Source of the DNA: Methylomonas koyamae
Lineage (GTDB): Bacteria > Pseudomonadota > Gammaproteobacteria > Methylococcales > Methylomonadaceae
Direction of reading: 5' to 3'
DNA: 64,000 bases
Assembly (NCBI RefSeq): GCF_019669905.1
Contig: NZ_AP019777.1
Span: 2,914,001-2,978,000, forward strand
The position numbers and the translations under genes are program-made. Positions 55,004 to 63,075 of this stretch are shown here, piece by piece. Position 1 is the stretch's first letter, and each line of letters starts with the position of its first letter. The notes under the pieces were generated by a model. The model was not told the origin of the DNA. It did not search any database and worked only from the letters and a program-made list of their open reading frames with translations.

Positions 55004-56485
55004 ATGCGCTCAACAAAAAACTCCGCCACGCTCGCCTGCTTGCTGACCTTGCCTTTGGCCGCCTGCACGGTCGGTCCCGATTATGTCCGCCCGCAAGCGG
55101 CGCTATCCGACGAATTCAAGGAAATTAAAGGCTGGAAACAGGCACAACCGCGCGATAGCGGATTGCCCGGTAAATGGTGGGAAATATACGGCGACCCGTT
55201 GTTGAACAGTCTGGCCGAGCAAGTCGCCGGCGCCAACCAGTCCGTCATGCAAGCCGAGGCGCAATACCGCCAGGCGCAGCATCTGGTGCAATCGGCGCAA
55301 TCGTCGCTGCTGCCGGTGGCAACCTTGACCGGTACCTTCAACCGCTTCAAAGCCGCCACCGGCCAAAACGTTGCCGTCGCCGGGGTACGCAACCTGTTCG
55401 GCCAGGCGGTCGGTATCGCTTGGGAGCCGGATTTATGGGGCCAGGTCCGGCGGCAACTGGAAGCCAATACCGACAGCGCCCAAGCCAGCGCCGCGACATT
55501 GCACGGCTTGATTCTTTCCAGCCAGGCCACGCTGGCGGACAACTATTTCCAATTACGCACGCTGGATGCGCAGAAGGCTTTGCTCGAGGAAACCATCGCC
55601 GCGTTTGCCAAGACCCTGGAAATCACCAAAAACCGCTACGCGGTCGGCGTCGCCGCCAAAGCCGATGTCGTCCAAGCCGAAACCCAACTCGAAACCGTCC
55701 GCGCCCAAGCCATCGATTTGGGCGTGCAACGCGCCAAACTCGAGCACGCGATTGCAGTCCTAATCGGCAAAACCCCGGCGGAACTGGCATTGGCGCCGAC
55801 GCCGCTAAACAGCCAACCGCCGGGTATTCCGGTCAACCTGCCGTCGGAATTGCTGGAGCGCCGCCCGGACATCGCCGCGGCGGAACGCCAAATCGCCGCC
55901 GCCAACGCCCAGATCGGCGTCGCCAAGGCCGCGTATTATCCGACCCTGAATCTGGGCGGCACCAACGGCTTCCAGTCCGGCGACCCCGGCAACCTGTTTA
56001 CCATGGCCCGCCGCTATTGGTCGCTGGGCCCGGCCGGCCTGGCCTTGACCCTTTTCGACGGCGGCGCCAAGAACGCCCAGTACAAACAAGCCATCGACGC
56101 CTACGATGCCAGCGTCGCCGCGTACCGGCAGACCGTACTGACCGGCTTCCAGGAAGTGGAGGACAATTTGGCGGCGTTACGGATTCTGGAACAGGAAACC
56201 CAAGTCCAGGACAAGGCGGTCGCCAACGCCAAACAAGCCCTGGCGTTGACCAACAACCAGTACCAAGCCGGCACGGTCAGCTATCTGAACGTGATGACCG
56301 CGCAAACCGCCGCGCTGGCCAACCAGCAAACCGCGGTGCAGTTATTGGGACAACGCCTGTCGGCGTCGGTGCAACTGGTCAAAGCGTTGGGCGGCGGCTG
56401 GAACGAAACCCTGCTGCCGACGGCGGACCAGGCCGGCGGCGAGCGGAAGTGGACCGATTATTTGATTCTACCGTTGGTGGAATAA
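55004..56485 (+). CDS. Outer-membrane efflux lipoprotein (NodT/TolC family)
   Basis: A 493-residue outer-membrane channel subunit. The start MRSTKNSATLACLLTLPLAACTVGPDYVRPQAAL is a lipoprotein signal with lipobox PLAAC, followed by the NodT-type VGPDYxRP motif. Two homologous halves of alpha-helical barrel follow, including EQVAGANQSVMQAEAQYRQAQHLV, RYAVGVAAKADVVQAETQLETVRAQAIDLGVQRAKLEHAIAVLIGK, PSELLERRPDIAAAERQIAAANAQIGVAKAAYYP and YRQTVLTGFQEVEDNLAALRILEQE. It begins 11 bases after mdtC and completes the tripartite MdtABC pump. A convergent GTPase gene ends 58 bases downstream. Confidence 0.95.
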   Translation: MRSTKNSATLACLLTLPLAACTVGPDYVRPQAALSDEFKEIKGWKQAQPRDSGLPGKWWEIYGDPLLNSLAEQVAGANQSVMQAEAQYRQAQHLVQSAQSSLLPVATLTGTFNRFKAATGQNVAVAGVRNLFGQAVGIAWEPDLWGQVRRQLEANTDSAQASAATLHGLILSSQATLADNYFQLRTLDAQKALLEETIAAFAKTLEITKNRYAVGVAAKADVVQAETQLETVRAQAIDLGVQRAKLEHAIAVLIGKTPAELALAPTPLNSQPPGIPVNLPSELLERRPDIAAAERQIAAANAQIGVAKAAYYPTLNLGGTNGFQSGDPGNLFTMARRYWSLGPAGLALTLFDGGAKNAQYKQAIDAYDASVAAYRQTVLTGFQEVEDNLAALRILEQETQVQDKAVANAKQALALTNNQYQAGTVSYLNVMTAQTAALANQQTAVQLLGQRLSASVQLVKALGGGWNETLLPTADQAGGERKWTDYLILPLVE

Positions 56486-56543
56486 ACGGCTTGGCGGCTT
56501 GAGCCGCGACAACGGATTCGATGCGGCGGCGGTGTTAACCCCG

Positions 56544-58130
56544 TCAGCCGGCATCGGCCAACAATACCCTGCCCAACAAGCTCTGCTTGTCGATCGCCGT
56601 TTCCGGCTCCGCCGCGCAACGCGCGACCAGCGCCTGCAACTCGGCGCGCAATGCTTCGTTACGCTGCTGTTCCGAGACCAATACTTGCTTTATCTCTGCG
56701 AACACCGCGGCCAAAGCGTGTTGCAAGCCTTGGCGCAAACCTTTCAATCCAGCCTTGTACAACGACGGCTGGATTTTTTTATGCAGGAAAAACGGGATCA
56801 GCCAGCTCAAGCCGATCAACAGTACGCTGTGCACGGCAAAGTCGGTACCGAGATAGGCGCTGTGCTCGGCTGTACTGTGGTAGTAGCCGGAAAAAACCTG
56901 GTAGCCGACCGCGCCCATCGCCGCCAGCGGCAGCACGGTTTCGGCGGCTGCGGTCAGTTTCAAGAGGAAGCGTTGCGCGCCGTTACCGGGATGCAACATC
57001 GCCCGGCGCCCGGCCAGTTCGGTCTGCGCGGCCAGAGTATTGCCGGCCTGCTCGCGAATGTTTTGCAGAGCGGCCTTCAACGGCTTGGTCGGCAATCCGG
57101 CTTGCGCCGCCTGCAGCACCAATTCGTCGAGCATGTCGTCCAGCCGGTTCTGCGCCCAAGCGTCCCACAGCGCAATCTCGGCCTTATCGCCCAGGTTGTC
57201 GGCCCAGAATTTGGCCAGTTGTTGCATGGCCCAAGCCAAACCGGTTTGCAATTGGGTTTCGGCTTGCTGCCACTGCGCGTCGAGGTTGGCCTGTAACGCC
57301 TGAAAATCGCGGCCGCCGAGCCCGTCCGCCAGGTGTTGCAGAGTTTGTTGCAAGCGCCGCCGGCGCAGTTGCTGATTGCGGCGTTCCAACTGGGCCACGT
57401 TATGCCGGCCGGACAATTGCCGCAATTGCTCCAGCAACAGGCCGAATTCGTCGCCGTGCGGTTCGCTGCAACTGGTGCGGAAGATCAACGGATCGGCGAA
57501 ACCGGCCTTGGCCAGTTGCTGCCTGAAGTCGTCGTATTGCACCGGCAGACCGCGGTCCCATTGGTTCATGACGAACAGCCAGGCGTGTTTGGCGCCTTCC
57601 GCCAGCAGCAACTGCCACGCTTTGTTGTCGCGGTAACGCTCCGGGCTGACCACGTACAACAGCACGTCGATATGCGGCAGCCATTCCAGCACCAGGCGCT
57701 GGTTGCCGAGTTCGACGCTATCGAAATCCGGCATGTCGATCCAGACGATATGGCTGTTGCGCTCGTCGTCGTGCCGGCTGATTTTGATGCTGTCCAGCGG
57801 CAAACCCTCCGGCAATTTATCGACACCCAGGCTGCTGTGGTGGTATAGCGTGACTTCGCGCGAGGTTGGCCGTTCGATACCGGCTCTGGCGATGGCTTGG
57901 CCGGCCAGCCGGTTTAACAGGCTGCTCTTGCCGACGCCGGTACCGCCCATGAAAGCGACGATCAAAGGCGTACCGTCCCGGCAGGTCTCGGCATTAAATA
58001 GCGCAGCGGCTGCGGCCGGCTCCAGATTCTGCAACAAAGCAACCTGCTCGGCGCTCAGCCGGCCTGCCGCAGCGGCGCCTGCCGCCCATTGTTGGGCAGC
58101 GGCCAACAGCTCAGAGTATGCGTAAGCCAT
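56544..58130 (-). CDS. Dynamin-like membrane GTPase, second of a pair
   Basis: A 528-residue P-loop GTPase I cannot assign to a named family. G1 is MGGTGVGKSSL (about 61-71), G3 is DMPDFDSVE (132-140, with Asp-Phe-Asp-Ser in place of the usual DxxG glycine) and G4 is NQWDRG (189-194). A long helical region follows, with Leu/Gln/Arg-rich segments and two hydrophobic segments near residues 405-425 and 452-470, before a basic helix LYKAGLKGLRQGLQHAL. This layout (GTPase head, helical stalk, membrane insertion) is dynamin-like. Its start overlaps the stop of the next GTPase gene by 20 bases, and the ribosome-binding site AGAGAAG lies in that gene. The role is unknown. Confidence 0.85.
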   Translation of the reverse strand: MAYAYSELLAAAQQWAAGAAAAGRLSAEQVALLQNLEPAAAAALFNAETCRDGTPLIVAFMGGTGVGKSSLLNRLAGQAIARAGIERPTSREVTLYHHSSLGVDKLPEGLPLDSIKISRHDDERNSHIVWIDMPDFDSVELGNQRLVLEWLPHIDVLLYVVSPERYRDNKAWQLLLAEGAKHAWLFVMNQWDRGLPVQYDDFRQQLAKAGFADPLIFRTSCSEPHGDEFGLLLEQLRQLSGRHNVAQLERRNQQLRRRRLQQTLQHLADGLGGRDFQALQANLDAQWQQAETQLQTGLAWAMQQLAKFWADNLGDKAEIALWDAWAQNRLDDMLDELVLQAAQAGLPTKPLKAALQNIREQAGNTLAAQTELAGRRAMLHPGNGAQRFLLKLTAAAETVLPLAAMGAVGYQVFSGYYHSTAEHSAYLGTDFAVHSVLLIGLSWLIPFFLHKKIQPSLYKAGLKGLRQGLQHALAAVFAEIKQVLVSEQQRNEALRAELQALVARCAAEPETAIDKQSLLGRVLLADAG

Positions 58131-59853
58131 GTTTCTTCTCTTTCAAAGCCAGTTCCGCGGCGTGGCATTGTTGTTCGGAGATGTTGAAGCGGGTCTGGCT
58201 GTGTACGGCCAGCGGCAATTGGTACAAGCGCTGTTTCAGACAACCGTCGAACAAGGCGTTGTTCACGGTAGCGAATTGGTGCTGTTTCAATTCGGCTTCG
58301 ACCCGGTGCATGTAACTGCCGATGGCGCTTTCCGCCAGCAACGACGTGATGGTCAAGATCAACGGCGTAATCACCAGATCTTGTACACCGATGCCGCCAG
58401 CCTGAATCGCCAGCAGCATTGCCCCGGCGTCGGTGGTGGCTCTGGTCGCGCGCAGGCTGTTCAGAACCAACGGCTGGTCCTGTAATTTACGGTACAGGCG
58501 TTGCGCGGCCGCTTCGACATCCTGCTGGAAATCCTGGTGGTAGCTGTCGACGGCGCGTTGGTAGGCCATCAGAATTTCGCCGCGGCGCTGGCGCAAAGCC
58601 ATCGCGTTTTCCCGCCACCAATAACTGTCCGCCGGTTCGGTTTCGGTTTTCTCCAACACCCGGTCAGCAAGTTGAATCAACAGATGCTCGCCCAACTGCT
58701 GCAATACCGCCAGTTCATGGCTGGGATTGGCGGCGGATTTGGCGTTGCTCCAATCCATCATCTTGCGAAACGGCCAGGTCATCGCTCGCCGGGTTTTACC
58801 TAATATCCGCGCCAGGCCGGGAATTTCCAATAGCGTCAGCAGATTCAACAACGCATTCTGGAAGGTTTCGTAATGGTGGGGATGGTTCAGGTAGTCGCGC
58901 CGGTAGTCGCGCAAGGCATCGGCTAGGCATTGGTCGACCAGGGTTTGCCAATGGCGTTGGGCATGGTGTTCGCTGAACACAGGCTCCAACCACGGCAGCC
59001 AGTAACGGCCGATAAGCTGTTGCTGCTTGTCGGCATGCTTGCTGCGCACCGCATTCTTCGCCAGATCGGCCACAAGCCGGGCGGCCTGAGCCGGCCATTG
59101 CGGTTGCGCCGGCGCTTTTTGGAACAGCAGCGCCACCATCGGCGGCGGCGGGTCGCTGCGGGTTTGCCGCCATTTGTCGCGCAACGAATCCAGAATCACG
59201 GCCTCGCTGCCTTCGCTGAGTTTGTTGACGCAAACCAGGGTCGGCTGGCGGTAGGCTTCGATAAATTTCATCAAGTCCCACACCGATTGGTCGGCGTATT
59301 TTTCCTTGCTGACCACCAAAATCACGGCATCGGCCAAGGCTATCGTACGCACTACACCTTCCCGGTAATCGGCCGAATCGATCGAATCGAAATCCGGGGT
59401 ATCCCACAACACGCAGTCCGGCAGCAGGCTGGAATCGGCTGCGGACGGGCTCAGCGAGTAGCAATCGTAGCGTCCCGGCCGCAACGCATCGCGTTGCAAC
59501 TGCTGGAAGCGGCCGAAATACTGCTGCAGACCGGCGCAATCTTCAATCGGTACCCGATGGCAAAAACCTTGGGCGTGCACCGTATAGCCGGCCAGCGGGC
59601 TGACCCCGGCGCTCGCGCTGTTCAATAGCAGATTGACTACCGAGCTTTTGCCGGCTTGAGTCGGACCGATCACGGCAATCTGCAACGGCAAGGCCGGCTG
59701 GTTTTCCAGCAATTGGCCCTTGCGGATAAACGCCTCGGCGTGAAGTAGTTGTTCTATGCGTTGCTGGTATTCCGTAAAGCGGGAATTTTTTCGGTCCAAC
59801 TGCTGTAGCACAATTTCGTAACGCTGTTTGAGAAGTTGGATAAATTCCAGCAT
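58111..59853 (-). CDS. Dynamin-like membrane GTPase, first of a pair
   Basis: A 580-residue P-loop GTPase, related in plan to its partner. G1 is IGPTQAGKSSVV (62-73), G3 is DTPDFDSID (151-159) and G4 is VNKLSEG (209-215). The PDFDS element in G3 is shared with the downstream gene and lacks the usual glycine. A coiled N-terminal region of about 50 residues precedes the head; the rest is helical (LLQQLGEHLLIQLADRVLE, RQRRGEILMAYQRAVD) with a hydrophobic segment near 505-528 (DLVITPLILTITSLLAESAIG). The ATG at 59853 has a perfect -10 box about 65 bases upstream. The pair probably acts together on membranes; this is inference. Confidence 0.86.
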   Translation of the reverse strand: MLEFIQLLKQRYEIVLQQLDRKNSRFTEYQQRIEQLLHAEAFIRKGQLLENQPALPLQIAVIGPTQAGKSSVVNLLLNSASAGVSPLAGYTVHAQGFCHRVPIEDCAGLQQYFGRFQQLQRDALRPGRYDCYSLSPSAADSSLLPDCVLWDTPDFDSIDSADYREGVVRTIALADAVILVVSKEKYADQSVWDLMKFIEAYRQPTLVCVNKLSEGSEAVILDSLRDKWRQTRSDPPPPMVALLFQKAPAQPQWPAQAARLVADLAKNAVRSKHADKQQQLIGRYWLPWLEPVFSEHHAQRHWQTLVDQCLADALRDYRRDYLNHPHHYETFQNALLNLLTLLEIPGLARILGKTRRAMTWPFRKMMDWSNAKSAANPSHELAVLQQLGEHLLIQLADRVLEKTETEPADSYWWRENAMALRQRRGEILMAYQRAVDSYHQDFQQDVEAAAQRLYRKLQDQPLVLNSLRATRATTDAGAMLLAIQAGGIGVQDLVITPLILTITSLLAESAIGSYMHRVEAELKQHQFATVNNALFDGCLKQRLYQLPLAVHSQTRFNISEQQCHAAELALKEKKHGLRIL

Positions 59854-59916
59854 GTGGTAAGCTTGTGTTTTTAATTACCGAGTAATTTGGTTTGTTGGGT
59901 GACCCGCATTACAACC

Positions 59917-59922
59917 ATTATA
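59917..59922 (-). promoter_or_regulatory. Consensus -10 box for the GTPase pair
   Basis: Read on the minus strand this is TATAAT, 63 bases from the GTPase ATG at 59853, in an AT-rich 116-base divergent region. No good -35 box at the right spacing is seen; AAACAA lies 17 bases upstream. Plus-strand transcription of the lipoprotein gene may start in the same region. Confidence 0.35.
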
Positions 59923-59969
59923 AATACAAAAAATCGGGTTTGTTTATTTAGCCACTGGGGGGCTGCAGT

Positions 59970-60404
59970 ATGAAAAAAGCGTCAACGGTATTGGTTTTAT
60001 TGCTGTGTTCGGTGATGGCCGGTTGCAACAAAAGCAACCAGATCAACGGCAGCAGCATGAAAACCGTCAACAGGTCGATCAGCCACATCAAGGAGAAATT
60101 GCCGCTGGACCAGCGCATCGAGTTCGAAGTGTCGTTCTGGACCTTGCGCGACGAGATCCGCAGTAACCAGGAGTTCCTGGACGCGATCGACGGCAAAACT
60201 CCCGAGCAGTTGATAGAAACCGGTAAGGAGTTGTTCGCCAAACGTAAGGCTTCCGGCAATAAAGAGTACTCCCAGTACAGCTCTTGGGACCAAATGATTA
60301 CCCAATATTCGCAAGAACGCATCGACCAGAACCGTAAGAAAACGCCGGACGCCCGCGACAAGAATCCGCCGGCGCGGGTCGATTACAAAATGCACGCGAT
60401 GTAA
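59970..60404 (+). CDS. Small lipoprotein, DUF6694-like
   Basis: A 144-residue exported protein. MKKASTVLVLLLCSVMAGCNKSN is a lipoprotein signal with lipobox MAGC (Cys19). The mature part is short, basic and helical (SISHIKEKLPLDQRIEFEVSFWTLRDEIRSNQEFLDAIDGKTPEQLIETGKELFAKRKASGNKEY), matching what I recall of DUF6694 lipoproteins; the function is unknown. A G-rich ribosome-binding region (GGGGGG) precedes the ATG. It is divergent from the GTPase pair, sharing an AT-rich upstream region of 116 bases, and its stop is directly adjacent to that of the convergent DUF2959 gene. Co-regulation with the GTPases is possible but untested. Confidence 0.72.
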   Translation: MKKASTVLVLLLCSVMAGCNKSNQINGSSMKTVNRSISHIKEKLPLDQRIEFEVSFWTLRDEIRSNQEFLDAIDGKTPEQLIETGKELFAKRKASGNKEYSQYSSWDQMITQYSQERIDQNRKKTPDARDKNPPARVDYKMHAM

Positions 60405-61070
60405 TTATTTGCGCACGGCCACCGGGGCCGGCAGTTGCTTCTGGTCCGCGAGGACCGCAACAAACTGGCTGGCCTCGGTAATGGTTTTCTCCATCACCTC
60501 GATCAACTTCGAAATATCCACGCCAATCTCGACAAACTCGTGCCGCAACGCCGCGATGGCGTGAGCATTGAGGTTGTGCTTCAGAAACAGAACCTGGTCC
60601 TGAAACGCCGCCAACACCGGCACCATGCGGTTTTCCGCAGTTTGCAGCGCCTTGAGTAAACGGGCATATTGCTGGCGGGATTTTTTCAACTGTTGCTGGC
60701 TGCGGGCCCGTAATGCCCGGTTGCTGTATAAATCCAGTTCCGTTTCCCATTCGGCGAACAAGGCCTCGCTGACCTCCTCCACCGCTTGTATCTTCTGGCT
60801 GACGGCGTCGGCTTTACTACGGCATAAATCGTAGCGCCGCTTCAATTGCTGGTAGCGTTGTTCCAACGAGCTCTCCGGCAAGTGCACCAGGGTTTTGAAT
60901 TTATCCAACGCTTCGACGAATTGGTCGCGGCTGTCTTTCAGACTATGGCAGGCCTGGTCGACCTGCATCACGACGATGTCGCGTTTGTGGTGGCCGAGCA
61001 GGGATTCCCGGCTCTGGTAATAGGCTTTGCGCAAGCGCCGGTTCAGAATGGCTTTCAGGAAATTAATCAT
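60405..61070 (-). CDS. DUF2959 coiled-coil protein
   Basis: A 221-residue, almost wholly helical protein that I recognise as DUF2959 (SRESLLGHHKRDIVVMQVDQACHSLKDSRDQFVEALDKFKTLV and RALRARSQQQLKKSRQQYARLLKALQTAENRMVPVLAAFQDQVLFLKHNLNAHAI). Other members commonly carry a signal or lipoprotein peptide; here the N-terminus MINFLKAILNRRLRKAYYQSRE is short and amphipathic, so localisation is uncertain. The ATG at 61070 overlaps the MfnE-like stop by eight bases, and the frame extension to 61139 is rejected. It sits at the end of the C1-cofactor operon without an obvious biochemical link. Confidence 0.75.
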   Translation of the reverse strand: MINFLKAILNRRLRKAYYQSRESLLGHHKRDIVVMQVDQACHSLKDSRDQFVEALDKFKTLVHLPESSLEQRYQQLKRRYDLCRSKADAVSQKIQAVEEVSEALFAEWETELDLYSNRALRARSQQQLKKSRQQYARLLKALQTAENRMVPVLAAFQDQVLFLKHNLNAHAIAALRHEFVEIGVDISKLIEVMEKTITEASQFVAVLADQKQLPAPVAVRK

Positions 61071-61629
61071 GGCGAAACAGGAATTCGTCTTTATTGACCA
61101 CGGTAATCTTAAAGGATGCGGCGTTAGCGAAGCGGGCAAAAGCCGGGTCGAGAATGCCCTGCCGCTGCAATTCCGGCCAAGCGGTGCCGGCGGTAATCCG
61201 CGCCGACTTGACCACGACCAATGCGTCGGCGGCGATGCGTCCGGCCAGCCAAGCGGCCAGACTATCCGAGGTGATATCCCAACTGGCCGGAATCCCGGCC
61301 GCGTCCAATTCGGCGATTTGCGGCACCCAAACTAGCGTTTTGGCGGAAACCGCTGCGGCTGCCACCGATTCGGCACCGGATACGATTTCCAGTTCGGGAC
61401 ACAGTCCGCGCATCAATTCGGCCATTTGCTGCATGGCCAGCAGCGCCATACGGTGTGCGGCAACCTCGCCGAAACGATATCGGCGCTGCGCCGTCCGCAC
61501 CTGATCGGCAAACGGGCCGCCGCCGGGCACGATCACAGTCAGTCCCGGCAATCGCATCGCGGCCGCCAAACACAGCGGCAACGCGGCGGTTTCCAACAAA
61601 CTGCCGCCGAGTTTGACGACGCGAATCAT
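61063..61629 (-). CDS. Amino acid kinase-family protein, MfnE-like
   Basis: A 188-residue protein of the amino-acid/uridylate kinase superfamily: IRVVKLGGSLLETAALPLC at the start, VIVPGGGPFADQVRTAQ near 33, then WDITSDSLAAWLAGRI and VVVKSARITAG. In archaea MfnE of this superfamily phosphorylates the furan precursor of methanofuran; methylotrophs carry homologues for methylofuran, the cofactor of their formyltransferase/hydrolase complex. Context supports this: pabB overlaps it by four bases upstream, and an H4MPT-linked protein gene precedes that. The substrate is inferred from these associations. Start ATG at 61629. Confidence 0.82.
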   Translation of the reverse strand: MIRVVKLGGSLLETAALPLCLAAAMRLPGLTVIVPGGGPFADQVRTAQRRYRFGEVAAHRMALLAMQQMAELMRGLCPELEIVSGAESVAAAAVSAKTLVWVPQIAELDAAGIPASWDITSDSLAAWLAGRIAADALVVVKSARITAGTAWPELQRQGILDPAFARFANAASFKITVVNKDEFLFRHD

Positions 61630-62999
61630 GTCCCGAATTGCGCCAACACCTGCAACAGTGCCGCCGCTTTATCGAAGCATTCCTGGTATTCCGCGTCCAG
61701 CACCGAATCGTTGACGATGCCGCCGCCGGCCCAAAAGCGGATGCTGCCGCGGTTGTGCACCAGCGTCCGGATCGCGATATTGGTGTCCATATTGCCGTCG
61801 AAGCCGACGTAACCGATCGCACCGCAATAGATGCCGCGCCGGTGCGGCTCCAATTCCTCGATGATTTCCATGGCCCGGATTTTCGGCGCACCGGTAATCG
61901 AGCCGCCCGGAAAACAACTGCGCAACAAATCCAACGCATGCTGGCCGGCCGCCAACTGGCCGGTGACGGTACTGACCAAATGGTGCACGGTGGCATAGCT
62001 TTCCACCGCGAACAAATTCGGCACCCACACCGAACCTTTGCGGCAACACTTGCCCAAGTCGTTGCGCAGCAAATCGACGATCATGACGTTTTCCGCCCTA
62101 TCCTTGGCGCTGGCCACCAAATCCTCGATCTGAGCCTGGTCCTGTTCCGGATCGGCCCGGCGCGGGCGGGTACCTTTGATCGGTTTGGTCTCGACCGCAC
62201 CGCCGGTCACTTTCAAAAATCGTTCGGGCGACGAACTCAATACCTGTACGTCCGGCAGATTTAGATAGGCGCTGAACGGAGCGGCATTGATCCGCCGCAA
62301 CACCGCGTATGCTTGCCAGGGGTCGCCGGCGCAGGCACTGCTGAAACGCTGCGTCAGATTGATCTGGTAACAATCGCCTTCTTTTAAATAATTTTTGATT
62401 TTGCCGAATGCCGCCGCGTATCGGTGCTTGTCCATGTTGGCGGCCGGCGCCTGCAACACTCGAAAAGCTTCGGCCGGCGCCGGCGGCGCTAGTTGACTGA
62501 ATTCGGCAACCAGGCGCTGCTGCAACGCATCCGCCAGATCGTATCCGACCAGCCAGCTTTGTTGTTGCTGATGATCGACCACCACGGCCCAGCGGTAAAT
62601 GCCGACGGCCATTTCGGCGATTTGCTCGGCATCTTCGGCAATGGCCGGCAATTTTTCGATGCGCCGCGCCAGATCGTAGCCGAAATAGCCGATCGCACCG
62701 CCGCAAAACGGCAAGCCGTCGATGGCCGGCAAGCTTGCGCCCAAGTGTTGCTTCAACAATTCGAACGGATCGGCGCCGCTCTCGACGACCCGGCCGTCGC
62801 GCTCGATCCGGGTGGTATTGCCGTAGGTTTGCAAGGTGGCAACCGGCGCGTAAGCCAGAATATCGTAACGGTCCTGGCGGCTATGGGGTTGCGCGCTATC
62901 CAGGAACACCGCCCACGGCAGATGGGCAATCGGAGCGAATAATTGCGCGCTGTCCGGAAAATAGGGCAGCGGATGTTTAGTGGGTTTGGCTAGAAGCAT
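61626..62999 (-). CDS. pabB: Aminodeoxychorismate synthase component I
   Basis: A 457-residue chorismate-binding enzyme that, with a glutamine amidotransferase (PabA), makes 4-amino-4-deoxychorismate, precursor of p-aminobenzoate for folate and H4MPT. The N-terminal domain is of the TrpE/PabB type (YFGYDLARRIEKLPAIAED); the chorismate-binding domain has CYQINLTQRFSSACAG, SPERFLKVTGGAVETKPIKGTRPR (with the PIKGT active-site lysine), ENVMIVDLLRNDLGKCC and CFPGGSITGAPKIRAMEIIEELE. The ATG at 62999 is preferred; the frame extension to 63032 starts with TTG. pabA is not in the window. It lies between the hydantoinase-like gene and the MfnE-like gene. Confidence 0.95.
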   Translation of the reverse strand: MLLAKPTKHPLPYFPDSAQLFAPIAHLPWAVFLDSAQPHSRQDRYDILAYAPVATLQTYGNTTRIERDGRVVESGADPFELLKQHLGASLPAIDGLPFCGGAIGYFGYDLARRIEKLPAIAEDAEQIAEMAVGIYRWAVVVDHQQQQSWLVGYDLADALQQRLVAEFSQLAPPAPAEAFRVLQAPAANMDKHRYAAAFGKIKNYLKEGDCYQINLTQRFSSACAGDPWQAYAVLRRINAAPFSAYLNLPDVQVLSSSPERFLKVTGGAVETKPIKGTRPRRADPEQDQAQIEDLVASAKDRAENVMIVDLLRNDLGKCCRKGSVWVPNLFAVESYATVHHLVSTVTGQLAAGQHALDLLRSCFPGGSITGAPKIRAMEIIEELEPHRRGIYCGAIGYVGFDGNMDTNIAIRTLVHNRGSIRFWAGGGIVNDSVLDAEYQECFDKAAALLQVLAQFGT

Positions 63000-63075
63000 T
63001 AAACGGGGATGCAGGGCCGGCTTGGCCGGCAAGGACGTGATTGAACACCGTCAGATTTTATACCAGCCGCCGGCT

